Below, one piece after another: positions 1 through 12,066 of a stretch of 64,000 nucleotides of DNA. The DNA is from Acheta domesticus (Eukaryota; Arthropoda; Insecta; Orthoptera; Gryllidae). The stretch covers positions 60,630,817 to 60,694,816 of the forward strand of contig JAHLJT010008756.1 in the NCBI GenBank assembly GCA_031308135.1. The letters are read 5' to 3'. Every line of letters begins with the position of its first letter. The stretch's first letter is position 1. A program made the position numbers and the translations under genes. Below the pieces are notes generated by a model. The model had not been told where the DNA came from and searched no databases. It worked only from the letters and a program-made list of their open reading frames with translations.

Positions 1-488
1 CTCGCAGACGGCGGCCGGAAATCCCCCGCTAAACGCCCGCCCCGGGGCTCGCGCGCTTCGGCGGCCCGCCGCGGCGCGCCGGCTGCTCGCTCTGGTTTGA
101 ATTTTCACGGACGATAACATTTCTACTTTGTACCCGTCTCGCGGCATTGTGGGCGCATGTTTATGCTTTTCCTATACGGCGCGGGCGGGCGCTTCGCGGC
201 CCGCCAGAGCTCACGCGCGCGGGGGCGGAGGCGGTAAATAACTCCTCCGGAGCGTATAAAGTGCCCTGTTTATGCGCAGCAGGTCCGCGCACCTGCCCGG
301 CTCCCGGCCGCGCCCGCCCCCGCGCCGCACTTGCCGGCGTGGCCCGGCGGCTGCATTATATATGGGCTATTTTCAAAATTGCTTTCTGAAGGCGGCCCCC
401 TGCAAAAGGGGGTAATTACGCGGGGTGCGATGGCCGCTCCCGCCGCCGCCGCAGGGGGCGCGCAAAGCGGGAGGAGGAAGGAGGAGGC
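1..488. other. GC-rich, CpG-dense island without a recognised gene
   Basis: CpG-rich DNA with short AT-rich islets (a TATATATGG-like stretch near 356-366, a TAATTA core near 412). Open frames on both strands are expected from the composition and match no family I know. It may be a promoter-type or regulatory CpG island, but no gene is seen downstream. Confidence 0.5.
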
Positions 489-1075
489 GGTGGCGACCGG
501 GAAGCTCAGAAGGGGGCGAGGGGCCGGCGACGGCGGAGGCGAGGGTGCAGGCGAAGGCAGACGTGAAGACGGTGGCGAAGGCGAAGGAGGAGGCGAAGAC
601 GGAGGTGATGGCGGTGGCGAAGGTGGAGACGAAAGCGGAGATGGACGGGATAGTGAAGGTGGAGGAGGAGGCGATGGCGGACGCGGAGGTGAAGGTGGAG
701 GCGAAGGCGAGGGCGGACGCGAAGGTTGAGGCGAGGGTGGAGGCGAAGGTGGTGGCGAAATAGGGGGCGGAGGTGAGACCTGCGGCGTCGGCGCAGACGA
801 GGTCGCTGGCGAAGGCGGAAGCGAAAGCGAGGGCGGAGGCGAGGACGGAGGTGAGGGCGGAGGCGAGAGCGGTGGCGAGGGCGGTGGCGAGGGCGGTGGC
901 GAGGGCGGCGGCGAGGGCGGCGGCGAGGGCGGCGGCGAGGGCGGTGGCGAGGGCGGTGGCGAGGGCGGTGGCGAGGGCGGAGGCGAGGGTGGAGGCAAGG
1001 GCGGAGGCGAGGGGGATGGCGAGGGCGGGGGCGGAGGCGAGGGCGGAGGTGAGGGCGGAGGCGAGGATGCGGGCT
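489..1075. repeat. G-rich hexamer/12-mer minisatellite (GGCGAG/GGCGGT type)
   Basis: Imperfect tandem repeat of hexamers GGCGAG, GGCGGA and GGCGGT. It is most regular at about 884-975, where the 12-mer GGCGAGGGCGGT recurs. Because the unit is a multiple of three and lacks stop trinucleotides, long Gly/Glu, Arg/Ala and Pro/Ser frames are open on both strands. I do not treat them as genes. Confidence 0.85.
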
Positions 1076-2711
1076 GGAAGCCGCGCCCATTACCAAGGGA
1101 AGTGCTCCCCTGGGAGCAGGCCTCTCCTCTCGTCCGCGCCGCGAAAAATTACGCCGGGCTGTCGATCTCGGGGAAGGCGTGCTCCGCGCTCGCCAGGCCG
1201 CGGGCGCCGCGGCGGCGCTGAGCTCGCTTTGCTCGCAGGCGCCCTACTGAGGCTGCAGATTAATTCTTCCTCACACTTCTTTGAAAAAATATGTGATGCC
1301 TTCACAGGATTACGACTTAATAAAGTTCATTGTTAGAAAAAAATAAAACAAAAATCTGTACAGTTAAGAGATTTCTCAACTTAATATAGAACCTGTACTT
1401 GTTTGTATGGCACTTTTCTTAATTTTTTTTACGAGTAAGTATTCGAACAATTGTATAATCTCTTTCCAAAATACAACCATTAGGCGCACAACTTTCAATT
1501 GAAATAACGCCACTATAACCGGTGTATCGTCTCCAATACTTCTACACAATGTTTAAAGAATCCTCAAGAATATGTTAGATCTGCACATTCTCTCTGAGCA
1601 ATCATGTGTGTGGAGCAGTCAATGAACGTTTAAAATGTTTCGTTAGTGTTCTTATTTCATGTTTACAAAGGAACGTGAAACGAACGATTTTCTGTAACGT
1701 GTGCTGTGTTTTCGAATGGATGCTTTTATTACTTATTTACTTTCAAATAAACGATTCCTTCAAAATAAATTAAAAAAGTGTAGTATTAAATCAATAAGAA
1801 AACTGTCGTGCCGGACAGTCAGTCACCACACATCCTCCTTTATAAACTGGTTATCGTTCGCTGTTTTACGAAAACTTTACGAGACTAGTGCGTGCAATAT
1901 CCATAACGTCAGTGAGAAAATACTTTTAAATTGCCTGCATTCGTAAATTTCGATTATGAATCGTATTTCTGTTTTCAGGCATCGCAAATACTGCGATCAT
2001 GTCTCTTTTTCGGTGTATGCGAGGAAAGTTTGATTTTATCTGTGCACTCAAGTGATTACATAATAAAACTTTTCGCAATTATCTTTCATGCATTCATGAA
2101 GTTGCGAAAAATATTCCGTTAACAATTCTGAATAAATTACATTCCGTATGGGAAGAAAAAATATTGCATATTTTTGCATTATAATAAAATGCATATACGA
2201 ATATTAGTAACAATGTGGTTCGTAAAAAGGCCCTTTTAAACTCAAGCGAGTTTAACATGGTTATGCGAAGTGATATTTTCCATCCATGTTCCTATGACGC
2301 TAATATGATGCTATTGCACTAAAATAATAAAAAATATCCGCCTTCTCATATCCGCTTTGAAGAAGGATCTTGTTATAAGGGCGGTTATTGCATATTGATC
2401 CCAAAAACAATTATCAAACAAATGATCAATAAACTCAAATGAGAAGGGGCTTCAGTATTCATTAGAAAAAATTAATACACCCTATTTACTCATTGAATCA
2501 AGCACAGAAATGTGTTGTATATTCACAAAAATTATTAATGAAATGATATTCTGAATAAATTATGAAATGATCAAATTCTGCGCTTTTTAGGGTGAAAACT
2601 TTCTATTTTTGATGTGTTATACTAATAAATATGTTGCGTTAAATGCAAGTATTGAAAGGGTCGAAGGTCACACTTCAAATGCTGCATGCGGTGGTTTATC
2701 AATAGAAATGG
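1076..2711. other. GC-rich edge followed by AT-rich DNA, no gene seen
   Basis: GC-rich to about 1250, then abruptly AT-rich. The open frames at 1701-1946 and 1931-2122 resemble nothing I recognise and look like chance. Confidence 0.4.
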
Positions 2712-2724
2712 TCTCCCTCTCTCT

Positions 2725-2767
<43 letters not shown>
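2712..2767. repeat. (CT)n microsatellite
   Basis: CT dinucleotide tract, interrupted once by CGCG near 2725, then pure to 2767. Confidence 0.95.
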
Positions 2768-2770
<3 letters not shown>

Positions 2771-3059
2771 GAAGCATCAGCCTTTCAATTCCAATTAACT
2801 GTATACCGTACCGTATTACAAAACATTAAATAACAGTATACTACAGCAAGTTATTTTGCATTACATGTATTTTTCAACACCGTTCTGACCTTCAGCAGTC
2901 AGAATAAAAGTGACAGAAGGAAATATAGAATAAATAAATTATAAAGTCAAATATAGGACAGGAGATCAGTTAAGGAATACGATAACACAAGTGCAGGTCT
3001 TGACAAATTGATTGATTGTTGGTGTTTCTGGGTGCGTAAACTGATATAGCCACCGTAAG

Positions 3060-3440
3060 TCCCGTCAGAGCAGTAAATGTTTTTTATGCCTGAAGGTGGC
3101 GGTGTTGTGGGGAAGAGCCGACTGGAGAGCTTGTTCCGCCTCAGCCGAGATACGTCCTGAGCCCCCGACATGTAGTGTAGCCAAGAAAGTATAAATTCGT
3201 ACACGTATGAGGAGAGGATAATACAAGAAAGAGGATCTCCGTATGTTAGAGTAGTATTGCTCCGCAATCCTATTGATGTTGATCGGAGAAACCACGGAAA
3301 ACCACCGATCAGAGCAGCCGGCCCCTACAATTCTCCTTGAGACAGCGGCTGATTTCGATCTCGCTATCTAGTTCGTATCGAAAATTCGCCGATGTCGGGA
3401 CTCGGACCTTCTAGACATAGTCGCTGCTGAGACAGCGGCA
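3060..3440 (-). mobile_element. SINE1 copy 1, reverse orientation, diverged
   Basis: Reverse complement of the interspersed family seen complete at 9548-10085. Landmarks read on the minus strand: a box-B-like GGTCCGAGTCCCGAC near 3395-3410, a GATTTTCGACAC-like motif (diverged here), the core GTGGTTTCTCCGATCAACA near 3270-3292, and the 3' landmark CACCGCCACCTTCA near 3087-3100. The family has a tRNA-derived head, so pol III transcription and mobilisation by a LINE reverse transcriptase are inferred. Confidence 0.75.
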
Positions 3441-3787
3441 GCTGAGCTAAATTCTGCCGGTGCACGAAGAACTGCGGGGAGGCGAGAGCTGGGGAAGGAG
3501 ATCGCCGGAGAAAGGGAGGGAGCGAGAGGGAAAGAGAAGAGCAGTAGAAAAGGAGGGGAGAGAGTGGCAAAGCATTTTCTTGAGACTCGCGACAAAAACT
3601 TCGCTTTTTATCTGCATCTCGCGAGACGCCGCCGCCAGCGACGGTCGGCTGGCAACGGGGGGGAAGGGCGTCAAGTGGGAAAGGGGGGAGGAGGGGAGAG
3701 CGGGACGTGAAGGAGCGAGGCGTAGTGGAGAGAGATGAACGGCGGAGACTGAGAGGGTAATAATGAGGGATGAAATGTGGTGAGGGA
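3441..3787. other. Purine-rich (polypurine) stretch between two SINE1 copies
   Basis: Strong G/A bias on the + strand (GGGAGGGAGCGAGAGGG-type runs). The mirrored frames on the minus strand are low-complexity Ser/Pro/Leu and are not taken as genes. Confidence 0.6.
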
Positions 3788-4165
3788 GGGTAGAGCGGGT
3801 TTTCTCCGAACAACACCAGGCGAAGGCCGGAGCAGAACCCTAACAAACGGGCCACGGATAGCGTGCGATCCTTTCTTCCTCTTCCTTGTCCTATCCTCTC
3901 CCCTTACACATACTTACACTAACATGCACTACCACCACACATGCCGGGAGAGTGGTCAGGAGTTTAAAGTCGGTCTCGGCTCGGGCGTCGCCACTCTGGT
4001 GCGTAATACCTGGTTGGGGGAAAATCCCCACAAGCCGACTATATCGGCGCCGGATCTCGCCATCAACGCTGGAAGTCTCCGCCACCTTCAGGGATAAAAT
4101 CATGCACTACACTTACAGGACCAATGATCTTATCAGTTGACGCACTCGGGATCACTTTCATTCAA
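3788..4165 (+). mobile_element. SINE1 copy 2, 5'-truncated
   Basis: Starts inside the core (TTTTCTCCGAACAACACCA near 3801) and runs through ACCCTAACAAACGGGCCACG, a pyrimidine-rich block, CACTACCACCACACATGCC, ACCTGGTTGGGG and CGCCACCTTCAGGGAT, to the 3' landmark CAGTTGACGCACTCGGGATCA. No tRNA-like head. It faces copy 1 across a purine-rich spacer, giving an inverted pair. Confidence 0.85.
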
Positions 4166-5130
4166 TTAAATATTTCCTTTTTCAATTCTTCATATTCTTT
4201 CTCGCCTCAGTCAACACAACTTTGTTCATCCTATTTCTCTACTTGGTTTACCAGGAGATTTCTCTTCCTATGGTTAGTCAATCAATCGCAAGTGACGCGC
4301 TCTGGACGGGCCGGGGAATGTGCAAACTTAGGACGAGACGCTGCGCTGAGCGGGAGAGGAGTGGGCAGGCGATGATGGCAATGCGTGGTGGAAGGGGCAG
4401 GAAAGGGAGCAGGAGAGGGAATGGGAGAGAAAACGAATAGGTAGGGTATCTGGGGAAGGAGCGGACAAAGCGGGAGAGAAGCAGCAGGAAGTTGGATGGC
4501 AGCGTGTCCACAAAAACTATGACCCCGACACTCAGCTCTTTGCCTGCCGGTTGTTGTACACCTCTTAGAAGTCATTACTGAATTGTACGTTCAAAAATTA
4601 ATTATCTGAAAGGCTGGAGCAAATTCACATGTGATAAAGACATACCGTATCTCTACAACTGTAATTAAATTTTAATAAAATCTATCTGCAATATATCAAA
4701 ATTATTGTTCAAATGACTCTCGCACTCCCCAGTAATACACGTGATAATATTAAATACATATCCTGAAAGACAATTTTGAATGCATAAATGATCTGTATTA
4801 TTTTCCCTTCAGAGAATGTTGTCTGGAATGTAGATGTGACACTGGTAGAATTTAATGTCCTATTATTCCTTCTCTTGAAACGAACGTATGTACTTTTTCG
4901 TATTATTGGTAACAGGTATATAATACTGCAAATTCTCTCCGGCCAACACTTCATCCATCACCCGAAAAAATTCAAACGATAGAAAGAAAATGAGGAAAAA
5001 ATTACCATTTTGAAAAAAGTGTAAATGGAATGAATCAAAGTTCTAATACTGGGAAATAAATTGCACTAAAAAAGTAGTCTGCAATTTGAGTATTAAGGAG
5101 AAGAATGAGTCAAAAAATTAAATATAAACA
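4166..5130. other. No gene seen; includes a short purine-rich tract
   Basis: AT-rich apart from about 4280-4500, which is purine-rich (GGAAAGGGAGCAGGAG-type). Small frames only, with no recognisable domain. Confidence 0.35.
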
Positions 5131-5211
5131 TCATGTGTGTATGTATGTATCTGTAAGTGTGTATGTATGAGTATGTATGTGTAAGCATGAATGTGTGTAT
5201 GTACGTGTACA
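5131..5211. repeat. Imperfect (TGTA)n/(TG)n tract
   Basis: GTATGTATGTATCTG-type tetranucleotide repeats. The Met/Val/Cys/Tyr frame over it is a repeat artefact. Confidence 0.8.
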
Positions 5212-5422
5212 TTTTTAAAAGTATTATTAATGTTAACGCTTGGTTTTGCAGGGTGTCTAGAGAATGCTATTGTATTGTTCCATCCTTTGACGTAGTAGTA
5301 GTTGTAATTTATTTTAATGTGTTATATTGTAAATGTTTTTTTAATTGTAAATGCAGATGTATTGTAAAGCTATAGACTTATGGTTACCACCTGGCAATCA
5401 GCCAATTGTAACCTAATAAATA
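5212..5422 (+). mobile_element. Probable LINE 3' UTR fragment
   Basis: Shares ordered blocks with 50225-50420: CATTTTTAAAA, then ATTATTAATGTTAACGCTT, a TTTATTTTAAT block, and CTGG(C/A)AATCAGCCA near the end. In both places the homology ends at a triplet microsatellite (TTA here). A conserved AT-rich 3' region followed by a simple-repeat tail is the usual signature of a non-LTR retrotransposon 3' end. The clade cannot be told because no coding part is present; I-like elements typically carry TAA tails. Confidence 0.55.

Positions 5423-5458
<36 letters not shown>
5423..5458. repeat. (TTA)n microsatellite
   Basis: Pure ATT triplet tract adjoining the LINE-tail fragment. A plausible but empty target of the R4-type elements at 45-54 kb. 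Confidence 0.95.
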
Positions 5459-8400
5459 CTGGAAGCTTTCCTGTTATCCATGTAATCGTCGCTTTCCGGA
5501 AGAAAATTCTCAATGAAGAACAGCTCCTGCTTCCCAAATATCACTCCCAGATATCCCTTCGTTCCTTCTCCGTCTAGTGCAATTTCATGTATGAGAAAGT
5601 AGCCCACGACGACATCTCGGTGTTAGTAAAATTGCTCTTGGTGTAGGGAGCCCGTAATCACGGTCAAGCAAACATCGGGCAAGGGATTAGGTAAGTATTA
5701 AATTATTGGATACGACAGCACGTTACGTTTTGTGGCAATAGAGAATGTCCCATTGCCACAAACTGTTGAAAACACTCATGTGTTGCGCAGGTTTCCAATA
5801 CACAGCCTTATTACTTGGGCCACTTCCCCAAGCCCCCTACCTCATGCCGCCGAATCACTTGACGCTCGTACTCCTTTCTAACGTTAGTTTACAGGATACC
5901 TATTAATTTGGTAAATAAAATAATATGGCTAAAAACTGCCCATTTTGAACATTTGAGTCCTGTATGTGCTTTTCAACACTGAATTTATTTACAGCAAAAA
6001 CATTTCACAATGTAAACAAATCTACTTAAGCTTTAAAATCTATCAACATCAGTCTCAGTAACATATAATTTTCTCAAAAATAAACAAGTTTCCAAAAAAT
6101 ATTGTAGAATAAAGAATGTACAGAACTTTTCATTTAAAACTCATTATTTTTCTTTCCCGTAATATTTATATTCAGAAAATCATATTTTTACAACACAAAC
6201 ACGTACACTTTTCACATTTTCTCAAATTTTAACTCAACGGTTACTCCCCTAATAGAAATTAGACTGAGAATATTATTAAAGAGCTCCTTTTTCTGGAGAA
6301 ATTTTCGATGAAAAACGTGGAGCCGATTTTGCAAATATGTTAGAGATGTTTGCCAACACTATGCACTTTAACATTAAATTGAATATTGTTGAATAAAACG
6401 TTGAAAGAAAAATTTGAAGCAATTTACGAGATAATAATGATGAAGTATTTTTTTAATTGTCATTTTCACTCATCACGCAAAAATTACTCATTTAAAAAAA
6501 TATATTTGCATTAATTAATTATCTAATTATGATGAACATATTTCATCCAGTAAAAAATCTCTATATGCAAAAATGTAATTGTATAAATGGATCCAAAAAA
6601 CTGAATTTTGAACTTTCGAAAGTTTTAATAAAAACCGATCCTTGCAAATAGTATGCCATGCTCATACTATATCAGTTTATTTCTCCCTATTTTAAAAAAA
6701 CTTTCAAATAAAACAAATAGTACTGCAAATACTCGTCTTTCTCGAATTGTTTGTAACGGTTGCGTATTATTCAAACTCTACTTCAACTCGCAGCAAAAAT
6801 GTTTGCTCACGCAGGAATTCGAACTGGGCTGCTTAAGTTTACAAACATTTAACGAAATCAATGGAATTCAGTCAAAAACCACTACATGAACGGCCTGAAT
6901 CAGAATAACAATCCTCCCGTGGTTTAAAAAGAAAGTGGAACATACGCAATTTCTCAAAATTCAAAGATTTTCATGAAAATCGCAGGTGGAGTAAAAAATT
7001 AAGAAAAAGTTTGGAGATTTCAGAAAATCTTGTTTATGTAACTTTTCAAAATTGTCACTATTTCTCTCAAAATTACGGGAAAACTTCTGAAATTTTCCCA
7101 AAATAGTAGATGATTTATTCAAAATTTAAATTTTGAAGAAAAGATTTCATTAATAAAAAAGTGATGCCTCGAGAGCCTGTTGTTTCTCGTATTATTAGTA
7201 AAGATTACGTAATATTATACTATTGAAAATTCTGCCCTACTTACAATTCAACTATAACTTGTACGAGACCAAACCACATCAAATGAAGCGCATACGGTTG
7301 TCATCTGCAATTACGTCGACTGCCAGAAAGAGTTACCATTTCTTACCTATAAAAAACAGAAAAAAATGATTAAATTACATATGTAACATTATTAGGATCA
7401 CATTATTCAAACATGTAAAGATAATTTTACAACAGTTTTCCTTTATTAGAAGCTGGAAGAGGGCTCTCAACTTTTAAATGATTAAAGAATAATCAGCGAT
7501 CAAACATTTTTGAAGTAAAAAAATCATATAAATAGACCCCAAGTGCTGAAACACCATTGAATATATTGCCTTATGAACGCATACAAAGTAAGTTATAAAT
7601 ATATCGTATTTGTGTAAATTATATTGTGTAAATTGGGTGATTTTGTATTTCTCAGATAATTTTTCGTCCTGAACAAATATATTAATTTCTTTTGTAAATA
7701 ATAAACAATTTACATGCTTCTGGAGTGTTTCTAAGCTTCTATAATGCACATTTTTGCCTAGAAATACATTTTTCAAACCAACTTTTGAGTGCTCATTGCG
7801 GCCCAACCATTCGGAATACCCACCTAGTTTATTAGACAAAATATGCTTAGAATTGTCTTAAGAGCTTATTTTCAAAGTTTCGACGTTTTCTTTCCGGACA
7901 TCCTGTATATTACTGATCATATTCTTAGGTAAAAGGTAAAAATGACATTTCGTCAACATCTGCACCCTGCTTATTACCATCACTTTTATTTAATGTTCTT
8001 ATTTGAAAAGTGATGTCAAAGGAGGTTTGTGACTAGAAATTATTGATTCAAAGATGAAATACTGCAGTCCAGATGCTGTCTTGGTAGTCTCCAAGATACT
8101 CGAATCGAACAGGAGCTTGAGAGCGACGGGCAGGATGGAGTGGGGGGTGAAAGAAGAGGGGAAATAAGCGAGAGGGGGAGGGGGAGAGGGAAGGGAGGGG
8201 AGCCTCGAGGAGAAGTGGCGAGGGACGTGGCGAAAGGGCGAAGGAGCAGGGGCCGCCGGCATGTCTTGTTCTTCCTCGCAAACTTTTTATCGTGGGAGAA
8301 AATGCACCCTGCCTGCAGTGTGGCGACGAGGGACTCAGGCAAACTTGGCCACTACTTCTCGGAACTGGTATTGCAAAACTGTATACTAGTTCCGATTTAA

Positions 8401-8787
8401 AATAAAAGAATTTACATATTCGTAGGGAAGTCGAAGCCAGAAACTTAAGTTTCTCTTTGAAGTTGTGAAAAAGTGGAAAGAAAGGAAAGATATTTTGGAT
8501 ATGGAATGTGAACGAGTTGTCTACAACACAAACGAGCCGGCCCCGTGGCAGAGATCGCTAAGACAGTAATGCCATAGGGTCTGTCCTACGTACTCTTCAG
8601 TTACTATTTGAAAACCACTAACACGAAAGAAACTAAACGAAGCCCGAAAAATACAGATATTCTTAAATTCAAATGTTTAAATGAAAATGGTTTTCTGCCA
8701 TTTATGTATGAGTATTCAATGTATATGTGTGTATATGAGTATAGATGATTAAAAGTACAGCATTCATATGAAACCTAAAGCATATAA
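5459..8787. other. AT-rich DNA, no recognised gene
   Basis: A minus-strand frame at 7474-7839 (121 codons) is the longest non-repetitive one but matches no family I recognise, and its composition fits AT-rich chance. Near 7886-7911 the string TTTCTTTCCGGACATCCTG resembles ends of DNA transposons, but I found no partner end. About 8100-8240 is purine-rich. At 8536-8575 there is a weak tRNA-head-like string (CCCCGTGGCAGAGATCGCTA) that may be a SINE remnant. Confidence 0.35.
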
Positions 8788-8928
8788 CAATGTAGGCTTT
8801 CACGGCCGGAGTTGTAGTCAATGTTTTCTTCCGGTCTAGGATGTCCGTCGCAGATGCGGACGAAACGTTTGGAAGTGTTTTTCCAATAGACCACGGCCTC
8901 CTAGCCCGGAAGAAAACGTTGACTAAAG
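8788..8928 (+). mobile_element. Penelope-like element terminal fragment, palindromic
   Basis: Inverted arms AGTCAATGTTTTCTTCCGG (8817-8835) and CCCGGAAGAAAACGTTGACT (8904-8923) flank GTCCGTCGCAGATGCGGACG and GAAACGTTTGGAAGTG. The outer part TGTAGGCTTTCACGGCCGG matches the other end of the copy at 37876-38155 in reverse. The GGAC-GAAACGT string after a hairpin resembles the hammerhead ribozyme found in terminal repeats of Penelope-like elements, though the CUGANGA core box is degraded here. Assignment to Penelope is by resemblance only. Confidence 0.5.
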
Positions 8929-9547
8929 CTAAAGCACATATTAAAAAAGGCTCAAGTAGATTTACTAAGATTTTTCACCAGCTACTTCACTCTCACCTTT
9001 AAAGACGCAAAGGAAATAAGGTTCATTTTCTTCTTCTCTACATCAAAAACTATAAATCAAACATAATTTAAATAATATTTGTCCTTTGAATAATGTTTCT
9101 AATACTACATTTCCGTATCATTTAAAAATATACAACGGAATAATAAAATATACACTACCTAATTTATACATTCTCGAATATTAATACATTATTTTATACT
9201 TCAGCTTCACGAATATATCTTTATTTAATTAAAGTTAAGTGTTCTCGTCCCATGTTTGGTAGGAAAGCGTATGGTATCTTCAAGTATTAAACACGCACGC
9301 TCCACCTACGCGAAGTCTAAGCATAAAGCTGCACAATACAGTCCTCGCTGTCACGTGGTCTGTTTTATTAGTTCACAGCGACACCTCTCCGTGTTACTGT
9401 CGCCCTCTGCGCAATCCTCTACCGCCGTGGAAAAACAGCACGTCACGCACGCGTGTTATCTGCGCTACTCTTCCTCGCGCACAGTCGCAAACCAACCAGC
9501 GCGGCGCTCACTCTTTTGCTCTCATCCGATCGTCGCCTCGCTGGACC
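8929..9547. other. No gene seen
   Basis: AT-rich, becoming mixed after about 9280. The frame at 9256-9609 overlaps the SINE1 head and has no recognisable domain. Confidence 0.35.
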
Positions 9548-10085
9548 CGGAAACGTGGCTCAAGACATTAACTGATGTGACTACAGTCGCTCTGACCGGG
9601 TGTTTCTAGGATTCGAGTCCCGGCGGCGGCAGGATTTTCGACACTAACTTGTCAGCGAGGTCGAATTCAGTCGCTGTCTGGAGGAGAATTCTAGCGGCAG
9701 CTGCTCTGATCGATAGTTTTTCGTGGTTTCTCCGATCAATACCAGGCGAGTGTCGGAGCAGTACCCTAACAAATGAGCCAGGTAATGCGCGCGATCTTTC
9801 CTTCCTCTTCCTTGTCCTCTCCTCACCCCTTCCTTACACACATACACACATACATGGATTGCAGTATCACATCAGTCCGCAGACTAAAGCTTGTCCCGGC
9901 TGGGGCGGTGCCATGCTAGTGAAAGATACCTAGTTGGGGAAAATCCCCGCAAGCCGATCGGTAGGACGGTGCCGGATCTCGCAGCCAGCGGGAAATCACC
10001 CCCACCTCCCACAATCCCAAAATCATGCACCACACTTAGGGAACGAATGACTTTAGCAGTTGATGCGCCTGGAATCATCAATCAA
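9548..10085 (+). mobile_element. SINE1 copy 3, nearly complete reference copy
   Basis: tRNA-like head with a box-A-like CGTGGCTCAAGAC (about 9553-9565) and box-B-like GGATTCGAGTCCCGG (about 9610-9624), then CAGGATTTTCGACACTAAC, GGAGAATTCTAGCGGC, the core GTGGTTTCTCCGATCAATACC with GGCGAGTGTCGGAGCAGTA, CCCTAACAAATGAGCCA, a pyrimidine-rich block, GCTTGTCCCGGCTGGGGC, ACCTAGTTGGGGAAAATCC, a CACC-rich 3' part and the end GATGCGCCTGGAATCATC with a short ATCA-type tail. About 0.5 kb is long for a SINE. tRNA origin of the head is established for SINEs in general; the family name here is mine. Confidence 0.85.
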
Positions 10086-10720
10086 CTCTTTGCCTCGGTG
10101 CGTCGTACCCGTCTGTCATTTCCGTTCAACCCCATCAGCGCCGGTCCCTCTCGAGTCTAGACCGTCAGGCAGTCCGTAAGCTCTTCCGACTTTTCAACCG
10201 ACAGCCACAGGCTCAACTAATAGACCAGTCGACGTATTCAGCTCCAGGCTGTCCTTGTGGTCCACAGTGCGTCACCCGGTCGGCCAACCTCCAAGCCGGC
10301 CAGGCAGCCGTCCCATCCGCGCCAGCGCCCGCGAAAACCTACTCTCCCGCGCAGAGCCCATTCCGGCCGGGCGCGCTCTCACCCGTGGCCGTCCGCGTGA
10401 TGGACGGCGGGCTTACGTGCCCCGCCCCGCGGAGCCATTCGGAAGTGACGTCACGTCCGCCTTAAACACACGGGTGGCCCGCGGCTTTTCACGGGCGCAG
10501 GGGCGGGGGCGGCGGCGGCGACGGCGGCGTACACGGAGGTGCTGGAGCGCGAAGGCCCGCGGGGAGGGGGAGGGGGAAAGGGCTAATTTTAATAAAAGCC
10601 CTTCTGGCGTCCGCTCACACGCTGTTGCCCACGTGTGCCTCAAAGAGCCCCGCCGCAGTCGCGAGCACGTGGAGGGCCAGGAGGATTACAAAATGGAGGC
10701 TTGGAAGGAAGGGGAGCGAG
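10086..10720. other. GC-rich CpG island
   Basis: CpG-dense with GGCGGCGGCGACGGCGG-like runs near 10508-10528, then GCTAATTTTAATAAAAGCCC near 10580-10600. Long frames are open on both strands because of composition and match nothing known. Possibly regulatory. Confidence 0.45.
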
Positions 10721-11500
10721 AAAGGAATGTTCAGATAAAGATTGCAGGTTTCTACAAAGGCCTGTGGATGTCAGGCATCCACGTTGGTGGTGTGTTCTCA
10801 TTGACACTCGCTATAAAGACGGTGTCCTATTTAGATAACATAGAAGTTACAATACCATACTTTATTTCATATGTCATGATTGATTCTGGAGAATATTTAA
10901 TATTTCAGAAATGTTTTTCGTGGACGAGAAAGCAAATGCTGAATTGCTGGGTGTGCCTAGAATGCTGTCCCTTTATTCGGTAAAATAATATTTTTATTTC
11001 ATAATCCAATATATCTAAATAATATTACGAGTCTACAAAAGCATATCTTTTTCTCAGATATTAAAACCTCCTGGTGTGCCGTCTCATTTAACAATAGTCT
11101 GATTGCAATCAAATTATTCAAGAACGTGTGTAAGACATTTTGCATATTTGCACTGCATAATTTTAAATTTTCAACTACGATCATTAACTTGAATTTCAAT
11201 ACACATATATTTCCATTTTGAATATTTGACACGTAACAAACAAAACAGAAATATTACCATGTGATGGAACAGTCGCGTTCATATTAGAAATAAATAATAA
11301 TTCCTTTAAAACTTGCCCCTATTTTATTAATATAGATACTTTCGGATCTCATCATTAAGAAAGATACATTCCAAAATATAAAAAAAACTTATTTTTGTAG
11401 ATCATTCTTGCAATTTTCGAAAGAACATACATATTTCCTTTCTCATATCCTCCGTGACTCCTTCAGACCTCCTCCAATGCAAACTCGAAGTGATTCCCAT
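10721..11500. other. AT-rich DNA, nothing recognised
   Basis: No domain, RNA gene or repeat recognised. The frame continuing to 10983 is not convincing as an exon. Confidence 0.35.
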
Positions 11501-12066
11501 GAACCGGAAGCACCGAAACACTTAAGGAGTACGAATGTCTACTCGACCTCCGGGAATCTCCACATTCCACAAAACCGCATCGCCGCTCGCACCCTTGCGT
11601 TTTACGACCGCCTCTTCCGCCGACCCCGCCCCTCCTTCCTCACACCGCCGCCGCCCGGAGCCCAGCATTGCGTTCCGGCCAGCCGGCCACTTCGCGCAAC
11701 ACGCCGGCGAGAAACGTCCCCTTGCGCCTGCCCCCTCCACCCACCCACCCACCCACTCGCTCACCGGTCCGCCGGGCAGCCGCATCGTCGCCCACGCTGA
11801 AAGCAAACAGTCGTAAAAACGGCAAAGTCATAACACCCCCGACAAAAGTACGCGGAGCAATAAATGTCAGATGGGAGAAAGATGGAAATGAAAAAGGATG
11901 AGACATAACGCATTATCAAGGAACGCGAAAAAACGCGACGACAGACGACGTCGCCGAGGAGGGAGGGCTCCAGAAACGGGCTGACTCGCGCAGACGACAA
12001 GCCAGACGGCGGCGGGGGAGGGGACGTCGAGGCGGAGAGGGGGAGCGGAGGGAAAGATGCCCGCTA
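11501..12066. other. GC-rich island
   Basis: CpG-rich, with a CCACCCACCCACCCACCC tract near 11737-11755. Overlapping frames on both strands lack recognisable domains. Confidence 0.45.

Noticed and set aside
270..1336. Pro/Ser-, Arg/His- and Ala/Arg-rich frames up to 242 codons
   Set aside because: Caused by the GGCGAG-type hexamer repeat; mirrored on both strands.
7474..7839. 121-codon minus-strand frame as a host gene
   Set aside because: AT-rich, no recognised motif, no splice or promoter context I can defend.
7886..7911. Mariner-like end (TCCGGACATCCTG)
   Set aside because: Only one end found; no inverted partner or TA duplication in the vicinity.
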